Below, in pieces: positions 16,306 through 25,802 of a DNA stretch of 38,039 nt (positions are counted from its first letter, which is position 1; the number at the start of each line of letters is the position of its first letter). Location of the stretch: NCBI GenBank assembly GCA_964367715.1, contig CAYIYO010000014.1, positions 1-38,039 on the forward strand. The letters are read 5' to 3'. The position numbers and the translations under genes were made by a program. The notes beneath the pieces were generated by a model. The model saw nothing but the letters and a program-made list of their open reading frames with translations, did not search any database and was not told the origin of the DNA. This stretch comes from CAYIYO01 sp964367715 (GTDB lineage Bacteria > Chlamydiota > Chlamydiia > Chlamydiales > Criblamydiaceae).

Positions 16306-17037
16306 TTAATTCTGAGGGTCGGTGGTTTGGGAGGTGTCTTTTGTTTCTGGCATCTTCATGACGATGTTTGTCGATATTTCTCCGGAAGGATTCGCCAACT
16401 TTATTCCGGTGAATCCTTGAAATGCCATCGACATCAATCCTGTCATGATGAAGGTGATGCCCATCCCACGCAGTGCGGGGACGACATCGGAGACAGCGAG
16501 TTTTTCTCTGATCGCGGCGATCAGTGCGATGGCGAGCCACCATCCCATTCCTGATCCGAAGACATATACGAGGTTAGGGATAAAAGGGTAGTCGCGCGTC
16601 ACGGCGAAGAGACAGGCGCCGAGGATTGCGCAATTCACGGCGATGAGAGGAAGGTAGATTCCTAACGTATTATATAGAGAGGGAGCCATCTTTTCGATGA
16701 CGATCTCTGTCATCTGCGTAAAGGCGGCAATGATTGAGATGAAAAGAAGAAATTCGAGAAAGTTGAGGTCGATATTTTTGGCGTCGATGCCGATGACGCT
16801 AAGCCAGTCGAGTCCTCCGGGTTTTGTGACGAATTGGTGAACGAACCAGTTTAGGATTCCGGAGCAGGTCAATACGAATACCACTGCGACGCCTAGGCCA
16901 TTGGCTGTTTTAAGGCGTGTCGAGCAGGCAAGGTAGGTGCACATTCCAAGAAAGTTTGCTAACAGAAAATTTTCGATCACTGTCGACTGTAGAAAAAGAC
17001 CCAACAGATTAATGGGGAGATAGTTTGCCATCCACAT
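16306..17037 (-). CDS. nqrE: Na+-translocating NADH:quinone reductase subunit E
   Basis: NqrE is one of the two homologous six-helix membrane subunits that hold an iron-sulfur centre within Na+-NQR. The 243-residue protein shows six hydrophobic segments and the family motif FLGMCTYLACSTRLKTANGLG near residue 30, containing the conserved Cys. A second conserved Cys lies in the helix VNCAILGACLFAV. It is longer than the roughly 200-residue Vibrio protein because of a polar C-terminal tail. It follows nqrD after 3 bases and is last in the operon. A ribosome-binding site AAAGGATC precedes the start. Confidence 0.94.
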   Translation of the reverse strand: MWMANYLPINLLGLFLQSTVIENFLLANFLGMCTYLACSTRLKTANGLGVAVVFVLTCSGILNWFVHQFVTKPGGLDWLSVIGIDAKNIDLNFLEFLLFISIIAAFTQMTEIVIEKMAPSLYNTLGIYLPLIAVNCAILGACLFAVTRDYPFIPNLVYVFGSGMGWWLAIALIAAIREKLAVSDVVPALRGMGITFIMTGLMSMAFQGFTGIKLANPSGEISTNIVMKMPETKDTSQTTDPQN

Positions 17038-17040
17038 GGG

Positions 17041-17682
17041 TTATGATCCTTTCTTTTTGTTTAAGATATTATATACCCATATCATGCAGCCGATGATGAA
17101 AAAGGCGGCGGGGGGGCTGATCATTAACGCGAAATTTTCGAAGCCATCGGGAGAGTCGGCGGTGGCGTACCATGAGAGAGGAATGACTTGTAGGCCGAAG
17201 AGTTGTCCGAAGCCAGTCAATTCGCGGATTGCGCCCACGATGAAGAGTACCCATGCGTAGCCGAGACCGGCGCCTAAGCCGTCCATAAAAGCGGGAATCG
17301 GTCTGACTGTGAGGGCCATCCCTTCGGTTCTTCCCATGACAATGCAGTTGGTGATGATAAGACCAACGAAGACACTGAGAACTTTTGAGATGCTGAAAAA
17401 GTAGGCTTGTAGGAATTGGTCGATGATGATCACAAAGACGGAGATGATCGCGAGTTCTGTGATGATTCGCACATTGGGAGGAGTGACTTTTCGTAGTAGG
17501 GAGACAAAAAATGAGGAGAAGGCGGTGACGAAGCTGACGGAGAGACCCATTGTGATGGCGACGGATAGCCTGTTGGTGACACCGAGAGCGGAGCAGATTC
17601 CTAACACAGCGACGAGGATTTGGTTGTTATTCCATACTTGGTCGGTAAGGTAGCTTAAAGGTTTATCTGCTTTAACAGCCAT
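17041..17682 (-). CDS. nqrD: Na+-translocating NADH:quinone reductase subunit D
   Basis: NqrD is the membrane partner of NqrE in the Na+ pump. The 213-residue length matches the family. Six hydrophobic segments are visible; the motif VLGICSALGVTNRLSVAITMG near residue 28 holds one conserved Cys and ITNCIVMGRTEGMAL near residue 108 the other, both expected to bind the intramembrane iron-sulfur centre shared with NqrE. The gene follows nqrC after 9 bases, so it belongs to the same transcript. Confidence 0.95.
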   Translation of the reverse strand: MAVKADKPLSYLTDQVWNNNQILVAVLGICSALGVTNRLSVAITMGLSVSFVTAFSSFFVSLLRKVTPPNVRIITELAIISVFVIIIDQFLQAYFFSISKVLSVFVGLIITNCIVMGRTEGMALTVRPIPAFMDGLGAGLGYAWVLFIVGAIRELTGFGQLFGLQVIPLSWYATADSPDGFENFALMISPPAAFFIIGCMIWVYNILNKKKGS

Positions 17683-17691
17683 TGGGGCGCC

Positions 17692-18630
17692 TCATGATTT
17701 TTTAAGTTTTTCATTTTCATCATGGACGCGAATTAAAAATGGACGATAGGGGGCGAGTACATTTTTAAATGCGTCGTTGACGCCATTTCCTGTTAGCGTC
17801 GCGCCTGCCATGCCGTCGACAGCGCTTTTTGCTTTGGGGATATTTCCGTAGACTTCGGATACTTTTCCTTTAACGACAGTGATGCCTAAGGGTGCCGACT
17901 TAAAGTCGGTGGTACCGTCCGCATTTTCTTGAAATATTACCTTACCAGGAAAGAGGTTTTGCCATGACGCTTCGGCGATGTTGGCGCCTAGTCCTGGAGT
18001 TTCCTTTTGATCGTACCAGGTGATCCCGATGACCGTATCCGCGTCGGGTTGTAGAGCGAGGTATCCGTAGATGGCATCCCATAATCCGTAGCCATTGAGA
18101 GGAATGATCCATCCTTCTGGCGGGGCTTTCATTGGATCGTCGACCTTTTCGCCTTTCTTTGGATTGGGCAAGAGCTTGTAGAGAAGTTTTAGTGGCGGTT
18201 TGTAGTATCCGACTTTTTTGTAGTCGCTGAGGTATTCTTTTTCTTGGATCCCTGTTTTTGCAAAAGTGGTCACACCGCCTTTGTCGTCGACAAGGAGAGG
18301 GATAATGCGTTTGTTGTAGATATCGAGAATTTGTTTGCTAGTGGCGATCTCTTCATTGTTTCCTGCCACTAGAGTACCACCCTCAGAATATTTCGCTGGG
18401 ACGTGTTCCCCTTTTTCATTTTTTATAAGAAAATAACCTTCGTAGCTAAGAATTTTTGCTGCGATCATCATCTGTTTGTAGCGGTCGAGTTCGCGAGCCT
18501 CTTGCTTTGGCCCTGAGAGAGCGCTGGCGAAGACCGAAAGGATGAGGGCGCACGTCACGCTAAGGATCACCATAAAGATGATCGTATAGCGATTGCTTGA
18601 GATGTCGTTGTTAGGTGGCTGATCGGACAC
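17692..18630 (-). CDS. nqrC: Na+-translocating NADH:quinone reductase subunit C
   Basis: NqrC is the periplasmic flavin subunit, anchored by one N-terminal helix (about residues 14-36). Its FMN is bound covalently to a Thr by the ApbE flavin transferase; the site here is DGMAGATLT with Thr278 as the expected acceptor, with Ala where many homologues have Ser. The 312-residue length exceeds the roughly 260 residues of Vibrio NqrC, with extra Lys-rich loops. The start overlaps the nqrB stop by 20 bases. ApbE is not encoded in this window. Confidence 0.95.
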   Translation of the reverse strand: MSDQPPNNDISSNRYTIIFMVILSVTCALILSVFASALSGPKQEARELDRYKQMMIAAKILSYEGYFLIKNEKGEHVPAKYSEGGTLVAGNNEEIATSKQILDIYNKRIIPLLVDDKGGVTTFAKTGIQEKEYLSDYKKVGYYKPPLKLLYKLLPNPKKGEKVDDPMKAPPEGWIIPLNGYGLWDAIYGYLALQPDADTVIGITWYDQKETPGLGANIAEASWQNLFPGKVIFQENADGTTDFKSAPLGITVVKGKVSEVYGNIPKAKSAVDGMAGATLTGNGVNDAFKNVLAPYRPFLIRVHDENEKLKKS

Positions 18631-20146
18631 GTCGGCTCCTCTTCTTTCTGAAGTTTAGTGCGGCATAATAGTCGAAAAGTGGGGCGAAGACATTTCCAAG
18701 AAGGATCGCCAGCATGACCCCTTCCGGGTAGGCCGGATTGATCACACGAATGATGATTGTGACCATTCCGCAGAAGATTCCATAAATCCATTTTGCACTG
18801 TTCATGGCCGGATGCGAGACCGGATCCGTGGCCATGAAGACCATACCGAAGGCCAGGCCGCCCAGGATTAAGTGTTTGTAGGCGGGGAATCCGAATTGTG
18901 CGGAAGCCCAGGCGCCATTGTCCACACCCAAGTAGGTCGATGAAAGTTGGAAGAGGAGGGCGGTGAAATAGGCGCCTAGACCCATTGCTAGCATTGTGCG
19001 CCACGAGCCAATCCCTGTATAAATTAAAAACAGTGCTCCGAGAAGACAGGCGAGGGTGGAGGTTTCTCCTAAGCACCCTAGTTTGTTTCCTAAGAAGAAT
19101 CCCCAATCGTGGTTATCGCCGAGACCGTAGTTGAGGGAAGAAAAATGGTAGGCATCTTCATAGCTTCCAGGGGAGAGACCAAGTCCTCCCTCTGTAAGTG
19201 GGGTGGTAACAAATTGTTTTAATTGGTCTTGCGTCAGTTGACCCAGCGTTGCTTCATGTTTACCGATCGCATTCCATTTTGCAAAATGCTCTTGAATCGT
19301 GTTGATTGTGCCGACATCGGATCCTACGCTATTCGTTGCGATCGCGTCGATGTGGATACGTTTGATTTCTAAAGGAACATTAAATTGAGAGAGCTTTGTT
19401 GCTTGTGTGTATCCATCGAGTGCAGTTTTTCCTGCATCTTGGTTCATTTTAATAAGACTCTCTCTGACGACAGTAGGATTGGTTCCGACCCATATGCTTC
19501 CTGACATTTTTCCTGGATATCCGAAGAAGAGGAATGCCCGGCATATAAGGGCGGGATTGACGATGTTCATTCCGACACCGCCGAACACTTCTTTTCCAAA
19601 CACGATACCGACGGAGACGCCAACAGCAACCATCCAATAAGGAATTGTGGGGGGGAGAATTAAGGCAAAAAGAATACCTGTGACGAGAAATCCTTCGCTA
19701 ATTTCATGTCCGCGGATGACGGCAAAAAGTGCTTCCCATAGTCCACCGACAGCGTAGGAGATGAGGATAATGGGAAGGACGGCGAAGGCTCCTGTGGAGA
19801 GAATTGTCATCCACCGATTATCTTTGCTGACAAAATCGACATATCCGTCAAATGAAGCGCTGGCCTTAAGATATTCTTCCATTAGATGCCAGTTGCCGCT
19901 TGAGTAGACCATTGACTGCAAGCCAGTGTTCCATATCGCCATCAAAATGCAGGGAAGAAGTGCAAAGACAACCATGACCATCCATCGTTTGATGTCGATG
20001 CAGTCGCGGATGTGAGGGCCTTTTTTTGTATTGATGGGAGCTTCGTATAAGAACGTATCGCCGGCATTGATAATAGGGCGCAAACGATGGAGAGGTTTTC
20101 CCTGTTCTGTAAGGGAGAGTTGGTAGTCGAGAAATTTTCGCAGCAT
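18611..20146 (-). CDS. nqrB: Na+-translocating NADH:quinone reductase subunit B
   Basis: NqrB is the large membrane subunit with about ten helices, a covalent FMN and the riboflavin/quinone sites of the pump. The 511-residue protein is longer than the roughly 415-residue Vibrio protein; the extra part includes a hydrophilic insert of about residues 255-345. The likely flavinylation site is DGYTQATKL, with Thr250 as acceptor; the usual Gly before AT is Gln here. The start is preceded by AGGGATAG. The promoter of the operon must lie in or beyond the assembly gap that begins 28 bases upstream. nqrA and nqrF are absent locally, as I recall for C. trachomatis. Confidence 0.95.
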   Translation of the reverse strand: MLRKFLDYQLSLTEQGKPLHRLRPIINAGDTFLYEAPINTKKGPHIRDCIDIKRWMVMVVFALLPCILMAIWNTGLQSMVYSSGNWHLMEEYLKASASFDGYVDFVSKDNRWMTILSTGAFAVLPIILISYAVGGLWEALFAVIRGHEISEGFLVTGILFALILPPTIPYWMVAVGVSVGIVFGKEVFGGVGMNIVNPALICRAFLFFGYPGKMSGSIWVGTNPTVVRESLIKMNQDAGKTALDGYTQATKLSQFNVPLEIKRIHIDAIATNSVGSDVGTINTIQEHFAKWNAIGKHEATLGQLTQDQLKQFVTTPLTEGGLGLSPGSYEDAYHFSSLNYGLGDNHDWGFFLGNKLGCLGETSTLACLLGALFLIYTGIGSWRTMLAMGLGAYFTALLFQLSSTYLGVDNGAWASAQFGFPAYKHLILGGLAFGMVFMATDPVSHPAMNSAKWIYGIFCGMVTIIIRVINPAYPEGVMLAILLGNVFAPLFDYYAALNFRKKRSRRVRSAT

Positions 20147-20174
20147 ATTACTATCCCTAAATCAGATAAAAATC

Positions 20175-20274
20175 NNNNNNNNNNNNNNNNNNNNNNNNNN
20201 NNNNNNNNNNNNNNNNNNNNNNNNNNNNNNNNNNNNNNNNNNNNNNNNNNNNNNNNNNNNNNNNNNNNNNNNNN
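20175..20274. other. Assembly gap (100 N)
   Basis: Exactly 100 undetermined bases separate the start of nqrB from the start of the AsmA/TamB-like gene. A run of exactly 100 usually marks a gap of unknown size, so the two genes may not be real neighbours, and promoters or even genes may be missing. Confidence 0.98.
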
Positions 20275-20389
20275 CCCATTAATTTGATAGGCTATCAAAT
20301 TTTTAAGAAAAGTCAAAGAAAATCAATCAATCTGAAATTTTTTTGTTTTTTTCTTGCGACATACATGTCCTCTGCACCAGAATGAAAAG

Positions 20390-23300
20390 ATGAAACGGAA
20401 GCTTTTGCTCATTACTTTTGTTTTTTGTTGCGTGATGACAGTTTTCAGCAACTTCATCGCTTCTTCCGCGCTCGATTGGTATTTAACGCATTATGCAAAA
20501 AACCATGCGCAAATGGAGTGGAAAGTAGAACGCATTATCGTCACGAGCGACCGCATTCGCTTGATAAAACCTCAGCTTACAAGACAAGAAGATGACTGTG
20601 CATTTCACGCCGAAGCGATCGACATCACTTATGCGATTCATCCCTTTGAGTGGACTATTGATCTTAAATGCCAATTCGATACCCCTATCTTAGCGTTGAC
20701 GCCCGATGCTGATTTCAGCTTTGTTGGAAGTATAGTTGAAAGCGACAATACTTTTTTTTACTTCAAGTCTTCAATCAATGTCACTAAAGGCATCATCGCC
20801 TTTCATGATGATAGCCATCCTACTCCTTCTGTTATTCATTACAATTGCTTCTACGATAATTTTGAAGGAACGAAAGGGAAGCTAGAAGCCGCGTTCGTTT
20901 CTCCAGTTTTTAGTGAACGTACTGTTAATTTGTCTTTTGAGCAGAATCCACGCATGCCGTTTGGTGGACAGATGACTTTTCGACAAGTCGATGGACCTTT
21001 GCTCAGTCGGCTGTTGGGAATTTTCTCTGCCGATATGCGGGCGTGGCAGTTGACGAAAGGGACGTTGGACGGAGAATTGGTTTTGGAGTGCATGCGAGGA
21101 AAGCGTCCTTTTGCTGTCGGCAACCTCACCTTTAAAGAGATCGAAATTCATAATGATGAGGTAGGGGTAGTAGGAGCGGTGCCGTTGATGAAAGTCGATT
21201 TTGCTGCAGACAAGAATCTCAAGACGACGACACAAGGAAGTGTGGAGTTTATTGAGCCCGCCGCATTTTCATTTTTGGGTGCGACGGTTCCTTATTTTGA
21301 AATTCCTCAGCTTTTAGGCTCTTTCCATATTGAAGGACATAATGGGACCAAAGTTTTATTGGAAGGGATTTGCGGTGATTCCGAAACATTATTCAATTGG
21401 AATTTAGCAGGGAATGTTCGCCTTTTTGATGAAATTCAAACATTTGCTGATTTGACACTTTCCCTCGTTGAGGAGTCTGGAGAAGAAGCGCTTGTTCACT
21501 GTCTCTATAAAAAGATTGATGGGAAGTGGGAAGGGGCTGACCTCGACATTAAAAATATTGGGAAAAAGCAGTTCCGTTTCGCTCAGCAAGCGATCGCTCA
21601 ACTTAGTGATAAATGGAACATTCTAGACCTTGAAAAAGGGACCTTTGATGCGCAAGGACATCTATTTATTAACGACAGTGTGATTCAAGAATTAAAAATT
21701 AATCAGCTTGTTGCACGCGACGTCACAATAAACTATCATCCTTGGGATATCTCTCTTGGAGTGCAAAATCTTGAAGGAACAGTTTCCGTTAATTTACATT
21801 CGCAAGATCCTTTTCGCACCCTTAACGCCCATCTCAATGCAGAAAATGGGATGATCAAGCTTAATGGTCCCGAAGGAAACCATTGGCAGCTGACCCATCT
21901 CGCCACAAAAATTGCTGTTAATAATGGAATCCTTCAGCAATCGATAATGGAAGGAGCATTTGCAGGGATGCGGGGAACTGCCACGTTGGATTGGCAGGAA
22001 GAGGCGGTGGCGATGCATCTGAATTTTGAGGGGATGCCGCACGGACTGCTTCCTATGCTTCCTATTTTGATAAGGAAAGGTTTTCAAAGTGAATTTTTAG
22101 ACGATCGCATGGGGTTGACAGCGGAAGTCGTTGCAAAGAAGGGAGGATTTCATGTTGACGGACGCATGGTTGTTGAAGATCAATATATGCGTTCGAACGA
22201 AAGAATTAATTTTCAATTCGACCTCGAACGCGCACATCAAAATTTTTTAACCATTCCTTCAAAAGAAAAAGAAAATGCCCGCACCACTTTGACAGGAATG
22301 CTTCCCTCTGCAGCGCTACCCGGAATGGTGGCAATGGAAGGATGGCTGTTGCAGGAGCGAGGAATTGAAGGGTATTTGATCCGCAACGGAACCTTCTCTG
22401 CAAAAGAAATTCCTTTGGCTAAGTATGTCGCTCCCTTTGCATTTACTGCAGAGGATGGAACCAAAGAATTAAACATCGAAGGAAAAGCAAATTTTCAAGG
22501 CCAGTTTGACCATATGGCATTATCAATGGAATATACCGGAGATAATATCATTTTGGAAGGCGAGGATTTTATCCTTAACACCGGAACAGATCTTGAAGAT
22601 ACGACGCAGCGACCTTTGGCAACTTACCATCTAAACTTCGCTACATTGGAACATTGTGGGGTCCTTCCGGTCCGTTTAGGTACCTACCTCGATAAAAATA
22701 GAGGCCTACTTTTTACTGACGTGTCGACAAATATGAAGATGAAAGACGAACATATCCATGCCGTCGACGTCGAATGCTTCTGCTTAGGAGCATATTTCAG
22801 GGGCGATATCGATGTTGATCTCAGCCTTCCTGGAAAAGGTGTTCTTGATGTTGCTGTTAATATCGAAACCATGCAGGCAAAAGTGTCACAGATGAGTGCC
22901 TTGTTGAGTTCCTTTGACAAAGTTCCTGCCATCGCGCACGTTCCAATGGAAGGAAATATCACCCAAAGAGGGGGAGGGGGAAAAGTTCTCTTCAACATTC
23001 GTCCAGAAAAAACAGAGATGCATTCGAAATTTCAGGCACAGCTTTCTAACGGAACGATGGCATTAGCTCCGTTAGATCTCTCTTTGCAGGAGTTGTTTTT
23101 CAATATTGACTTTGATCATGATGCCAATCGAATGGAGATGAGTGATCTGCAAGGTGTTGTTTTAATAGGAAAGCCTGATCGTGTAGAAGAATATACATTA
23201 TCAGGAGAAAAGTGCTGTTTCACTGATTACAGTAATAATATTGGAACGTTCGACTTATGGATTGGCGACCGTTCGCGCGACATTTTGCGTCTTGTGGGAA

Positions 23301-25627
23301 ATACGAAAGGGATCAACGAAGAAGGGGGTGACGAATACATCATTCTCAGCTTAGATTCGTTGAATACGCATTTTGGTGATGTGCATCCTGAAAAATTTTA
23401 TCTTTCTATAAAAAATTGGGAAGAAGTTTCAAAATTTAATCTTAGTTTTGACCTCCATCTTTCGACATTATGGCATGATTTGAAAGTATTGAATCGGTCA
23501 GGAGTTTTCTTTTTCCCGGCTACCGTTCAAACGCGTGTCAATGAATTGAAAGAGACAAGGGGGGATTTCCATTTTGATTTCAATTTCGATGATTCAACCT
23601 CGCTCTTCACTTACGATGCCGTAGGAAAAGATATTTCTATTGGCACACTAAAATTTGCAGACTGTCGCTTGAACGGAAAAATCAAAGACGACCGCTGGAT
23701 GATCGACCAATTTAAATTAGATGAGATGCAGCTAGCGGCAGAGTTGGTTAGGTCGGAAAAAGAATGGGGAATCAATTTTTTAGGGCTGCAATATGGAAAA
23801 TCCTTGTTAGTCGGTTTGGAAGGAGCCTATGTCGAAGGGAACACCTTCATGGATGGAAAAATAAATCTTTTTCAGCTCGACCTCTTCCACGCAGCCGAAT
23901 GGCCTTTTCTTCAAGATAAAATAGAAGAGTACCAACCTAAAGGAGAGCTGCGCGCAAATGGAACTTTCCGCTTGGCGACGGCTTTAAATGATAGAGGGTG
24001 GCGCGCCGATATCTCGTTAAACAGTGCGTTGAAGGGGTGGGGAATAAAAGATGCGGAGTTTGTCGATGCAGACGATTTTTCCTGTCACTATGTCAGCGAT
24101 CGCGGACTGACCATTCGCCACTTTTCTAGCGGCCTCTCTTTTGAGAATAGTCCGGAGAAAATAGGTCAGTTCCATGTGGAGCGGCTCGACTATGATTTTT
24201 TAACGACTGATTGGACGCTTGAAAACTTTAAATTTGCGATTCCATCAAATCAAGTTAATAAGACAAAAAATTTCTTTAATTTGTTTGTGGAAAATGAACA
24301 AACACCCTCATCCGAACCTTCACTTGCCATTACTAGTCCTGAAAGAATTATCGGAGTTGCAAATGGGCATTATTCTCCAGAGCAGCTACGGCTTTCCGTG
24401 GCTCTAGAAGATGGAACATACATCATTAATGATGTAACGCATCGCGTGAAGAATCTAATTCTCTCATATGATCCGGTCCACTTCAATATGCAAGGAAGAT
24501 ACAGCATTGAACGTCACTGGCCCTTATTTTCTTTGACAACACCCTCCTCCTCATTTGAACGTGGATATATCGCCCTTTCTGATGAAGAAGAAAGCACCAA
24601 TGGATTGTCAATTCATTGGAAAATTCTTCCTAAAAAGGGATTTGTTATTGACGACGCTGTAGGAACACTGTGTGGAATCACTGCGAACTTGGTACGTAAT
24701 CCAAAAATGGAAGTCGATGAAGAATGGCATCATCTGGAAGGAAATGTCACCTGTCAGTTACCAGAAGCCCTCCCGTTACTTTCTCCCGATGTAGCAGAGA
24801 AAATTATAGAGCAAGAGATGGGTGGCATCTACGCCTTCAAAGGCCAATGGGCGTTCGCACGAAATGAAGAGCGCTCAGGAGGATCCTGCTTTGCAGGAAA
24901 TATCGATGCAAAAGAGTGCAAAGCAAAAGGGTATCTTTTTTCTAGCTTTAAAGGAGAGGCATCATATGCGCCTCAAGAAGCTGCGATTCATAATATCACG
25001 ATTGCAGATGAAGCAGGAATCATTGACATCGATACGCTTACAATGAAAAAAGATGCCAAACAACAATGGAATTTTGCTATTCCAACAGTGCAGATCAAAA
25101 ACTTTCGTCCGAGCCTTTTAAGAGAGACTTCTCGTCCCTTGCCTCCTCCACGCAATAGCCTTATCCTGTCTGCGATTGAGATAGAGGATGTAAAAGGAAT
25201 TCTATCAGAAACACTGACATGGAAAGGAAATGGGAATTTCACCTTCGCAAATCCTCCCAAATCAAGCCTGCAAAACACCATTTTTGCGATTCCTGCGGAA
25301 ATTATTACGCGTATTGGATTAAATCCTGCGGTTTTGACGCCGATCGAAGGTGCGGTGCAATTTGAAATTGAAGAAGGCAAAATTCTCTTTAAAAAGTTTA
25401 AAGACGTTTATAGCGATAGTCGCGCCTCAAAATTTTATTTACCGAATTCGACAACTCCTTCCTTTCTCGATTTTGAAGGCAACCTTAATATTCAAGTGCG
25501 CATGAAGCAGTACAACCTCCTTTTTAAAATCGCAGAACTGTTTACTGTCACCGTTAAGGGAAATCTAGAAAAGCCTGTCTACACGCTACGAAAACAAGAC
25601 AAAAAAGCTAAAATGGAAACAAATTAA
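20390..25627 (+). CDS. Giant AsmA/TamB-like envelope protein
   Basis: This 1745-residue protein starts with an uncleaved signal anchor (about residues 4-26) and is otherwise a long succession of short beta strands with repeated patterns such as 'GxxxLxGxxxFDD' and Asn/Gly turns, the architecture of AsmA, YhdP and TamB proteins that form periplasmic beta-groove bridges for phospholipid transport. The last 100 residues (GAVQFEIEEGKILFKKFKDV through VTVKGNLEKPVYTL) resemble the AsmA-like C-terminal region. The family assignment is from pattern and architecture, not a search. The ATG at 20390 starts the signal anchor directly; a TTG at 20354 would add 12 polar residues. Upstream sequence is limited by the gap. 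A palindrome follows the stop codon. Confidence 0.7.
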   Translation: MKRKLLLITFVFCCVMTVFSNFIASSALDWYLTHYAKNHAQMEWKVERIIVTSDRIRLIKPQLTRQEDDCAFHAEAIDITYAIHPFEWTIDLKCQFDTPILALTPDADFSFVGSIVESDNTFFYFKSSINVTKGIIAFHDDSHPTPSVIHYNCFYDNFEGTKGKLEAAFVSPVFSERTVNLSFEQNPRMPFGGQMTFRQVDGPLLSRLLGIFSADMRAWQLTKGTLDGELVLECMRGKRPFAVGNLTFKEIEIHNDEVGVVGAVPLMKVDFAADKNLKTTTQGSVEFIEPAAFSFLGATVPYFEIPQLLGSFHIEGHNGTKVLLEGICGDSETLFNWNLAGNVRLFDEIQTFADLTLSLVEESGEEALVHCLYKKIDGKWEGADLDIKNIGKKQFRFAQQAIAQLSDKWNILDLEKGTFDAQGHLFINDSVIQELKINQLVARDVTINYHPWDISLGVQNLEGTVSVNLHSQDPFRTLNAHLNAENGMIKLNGPEGNHWQLTHLATKIAVNNGILQQSIMEGAFAGMRGTATLDWQEEAVAMHLNFEGMPHGLLPMLPILIRKGFQSEFLDDRMGLTAEVVAKKGGFHVDGRMVVEDQYMRSNERINFQFDLERAHQNFLTIPSKEKENARTTLTGMLPSAALPGMVAMEGWLLQERGIEGYLIRNGTFSAKEIPLAKYVAPFAFTAEDGTKELNIEGKANFQGQFDHMALSMEYTGDNIILEGEDFILNTGTDLEDTTQRPLATYHLNFATLEHCGVLPVRLGTYLDKNRGLLFTDVSTNMKMKDEHIHAVDVECFCLGAYFRGDIDVDLSLPGKGVLDVAVNIETMQAKVSQMSALLSSFDKVPAIAHVPMEGNITQRGGGGKVLFNIRPEKTEMHSKFQAQLSNGTMALAPLDLSLQELFFNIDFDHDANRMEMSDLQGVVLIGKPDRVEEYTLSGEKCCFTDYSNNIGTFDLWIGDRSRDILRLVGNTKGINEEGGDEYIILSLDSLNTHFGDVHPEKFYLSIKNWEEVSKFNLSFDLHLSTLWHDLKVLNRSGVFFFPATVQTRVNELKETRGDFHFDFNFDDSTSLFTYDAVGKDISIGTLKFADCRLNGKIKDDRWMIDQFKLDEMQLAAELVRSEKEWGINFLGLQYGKSLLVGLEGAYVEGNTFMDGKINLFQLDLFHAAEWPFLQDKIEEYQPKGELRANGTFRLATALNDRGWRADISLNSALKGWGIKDAEFVDADDFSCHYVSDRGLTIRHFSSGLSFENSPEKIGQFHVERLDYDFLTTDWTLENFKFAIPSNQVNKTKNFFNLFVENEQTPSSEPSLAITSPERIIGVANGHYSPEQLRLSVALEDGTYIINDVTHRVKNLILSYDPVHFNMQGRYSIERHWPLFSLTTPSSSFERGYIALSDEEESTNGLSIHWKILPKKGFVIDDAVGTLCGITANLVRNPKMEVDEEWHHLEGNVTCQLPEALPLLSPDVAEKIIEQEMGGIYAFKGQWAFARNEERSGGSCFAGNIDAKECKAKGYLFSSFKGEASYAPQEAAIHNITIADEAGIIDIDTLTMKKDAKQQWNFAIPTVQIKNFRPSLLRETSRPLPPPRNSLILSAIEIEDVKGILSETLTWKGNGNFTFANPPKSSLQNTIFAIPAEIITRIGLNPAVLTPIEGAVQFEIEEGKILFKKFKDVYSDSRASKFYLPNSTTPSFLDFEGNLNIQVRMKQYNLLFKIAELFTVTVKGNLEKPVYTLRKQDKKAKMETN

Positions 25628-25663
25628 ATCGTTTAGCGATGAATCGTAACCGGTCACGAGCGG

Positions 25664-25711
25664 TATACACAAGTGAATTCAAAAACCGATTCTTGATTTC
25701 ACTTGTGTATA
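25664..25711. repeat. 48-bp palindrome family, copy R3
   Basis: The arms tatacacaagtga (25664-25676) and tcacttgtgtata (25699-25711) are perfect 13-bp reverse complements. An AT-run (atttttaaaaa) follows. It lies 37 bases after the stop codon of the AsmA-like gene. The left flank acgagcgg plus TATA recurs at 25779-25790. Confidence 0.85.
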
Positions 25712-25737
25712 ATTTTTAAAAAGAGGTTGATTTTTAC

Positions 25738-25767
25738 TTGGGGGTAATTTGTTTCCCTCTCTATAAT
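25738..25767 (+). promoter_or_regulatory. Possible promoter of the kinase-like gene
   Basis: TTGGGG (25738-25743) and a perfect TATAAT (25762-25767) are 18 bases apart, 35 bases upstream of the start codon. A second TATAAT at 25787-25792 is too close to the start to be a -10 box for it. Confidence 0.45.
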
Positions 25768-25802
25768 TGAAAAGAATGACGAGCGGTATAATAACTTGAA
25801 CG

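Noticed and set aside
20175..20274. Evidence for a gene within the gap
   Set aside because: All bases are N; nothing can be read.
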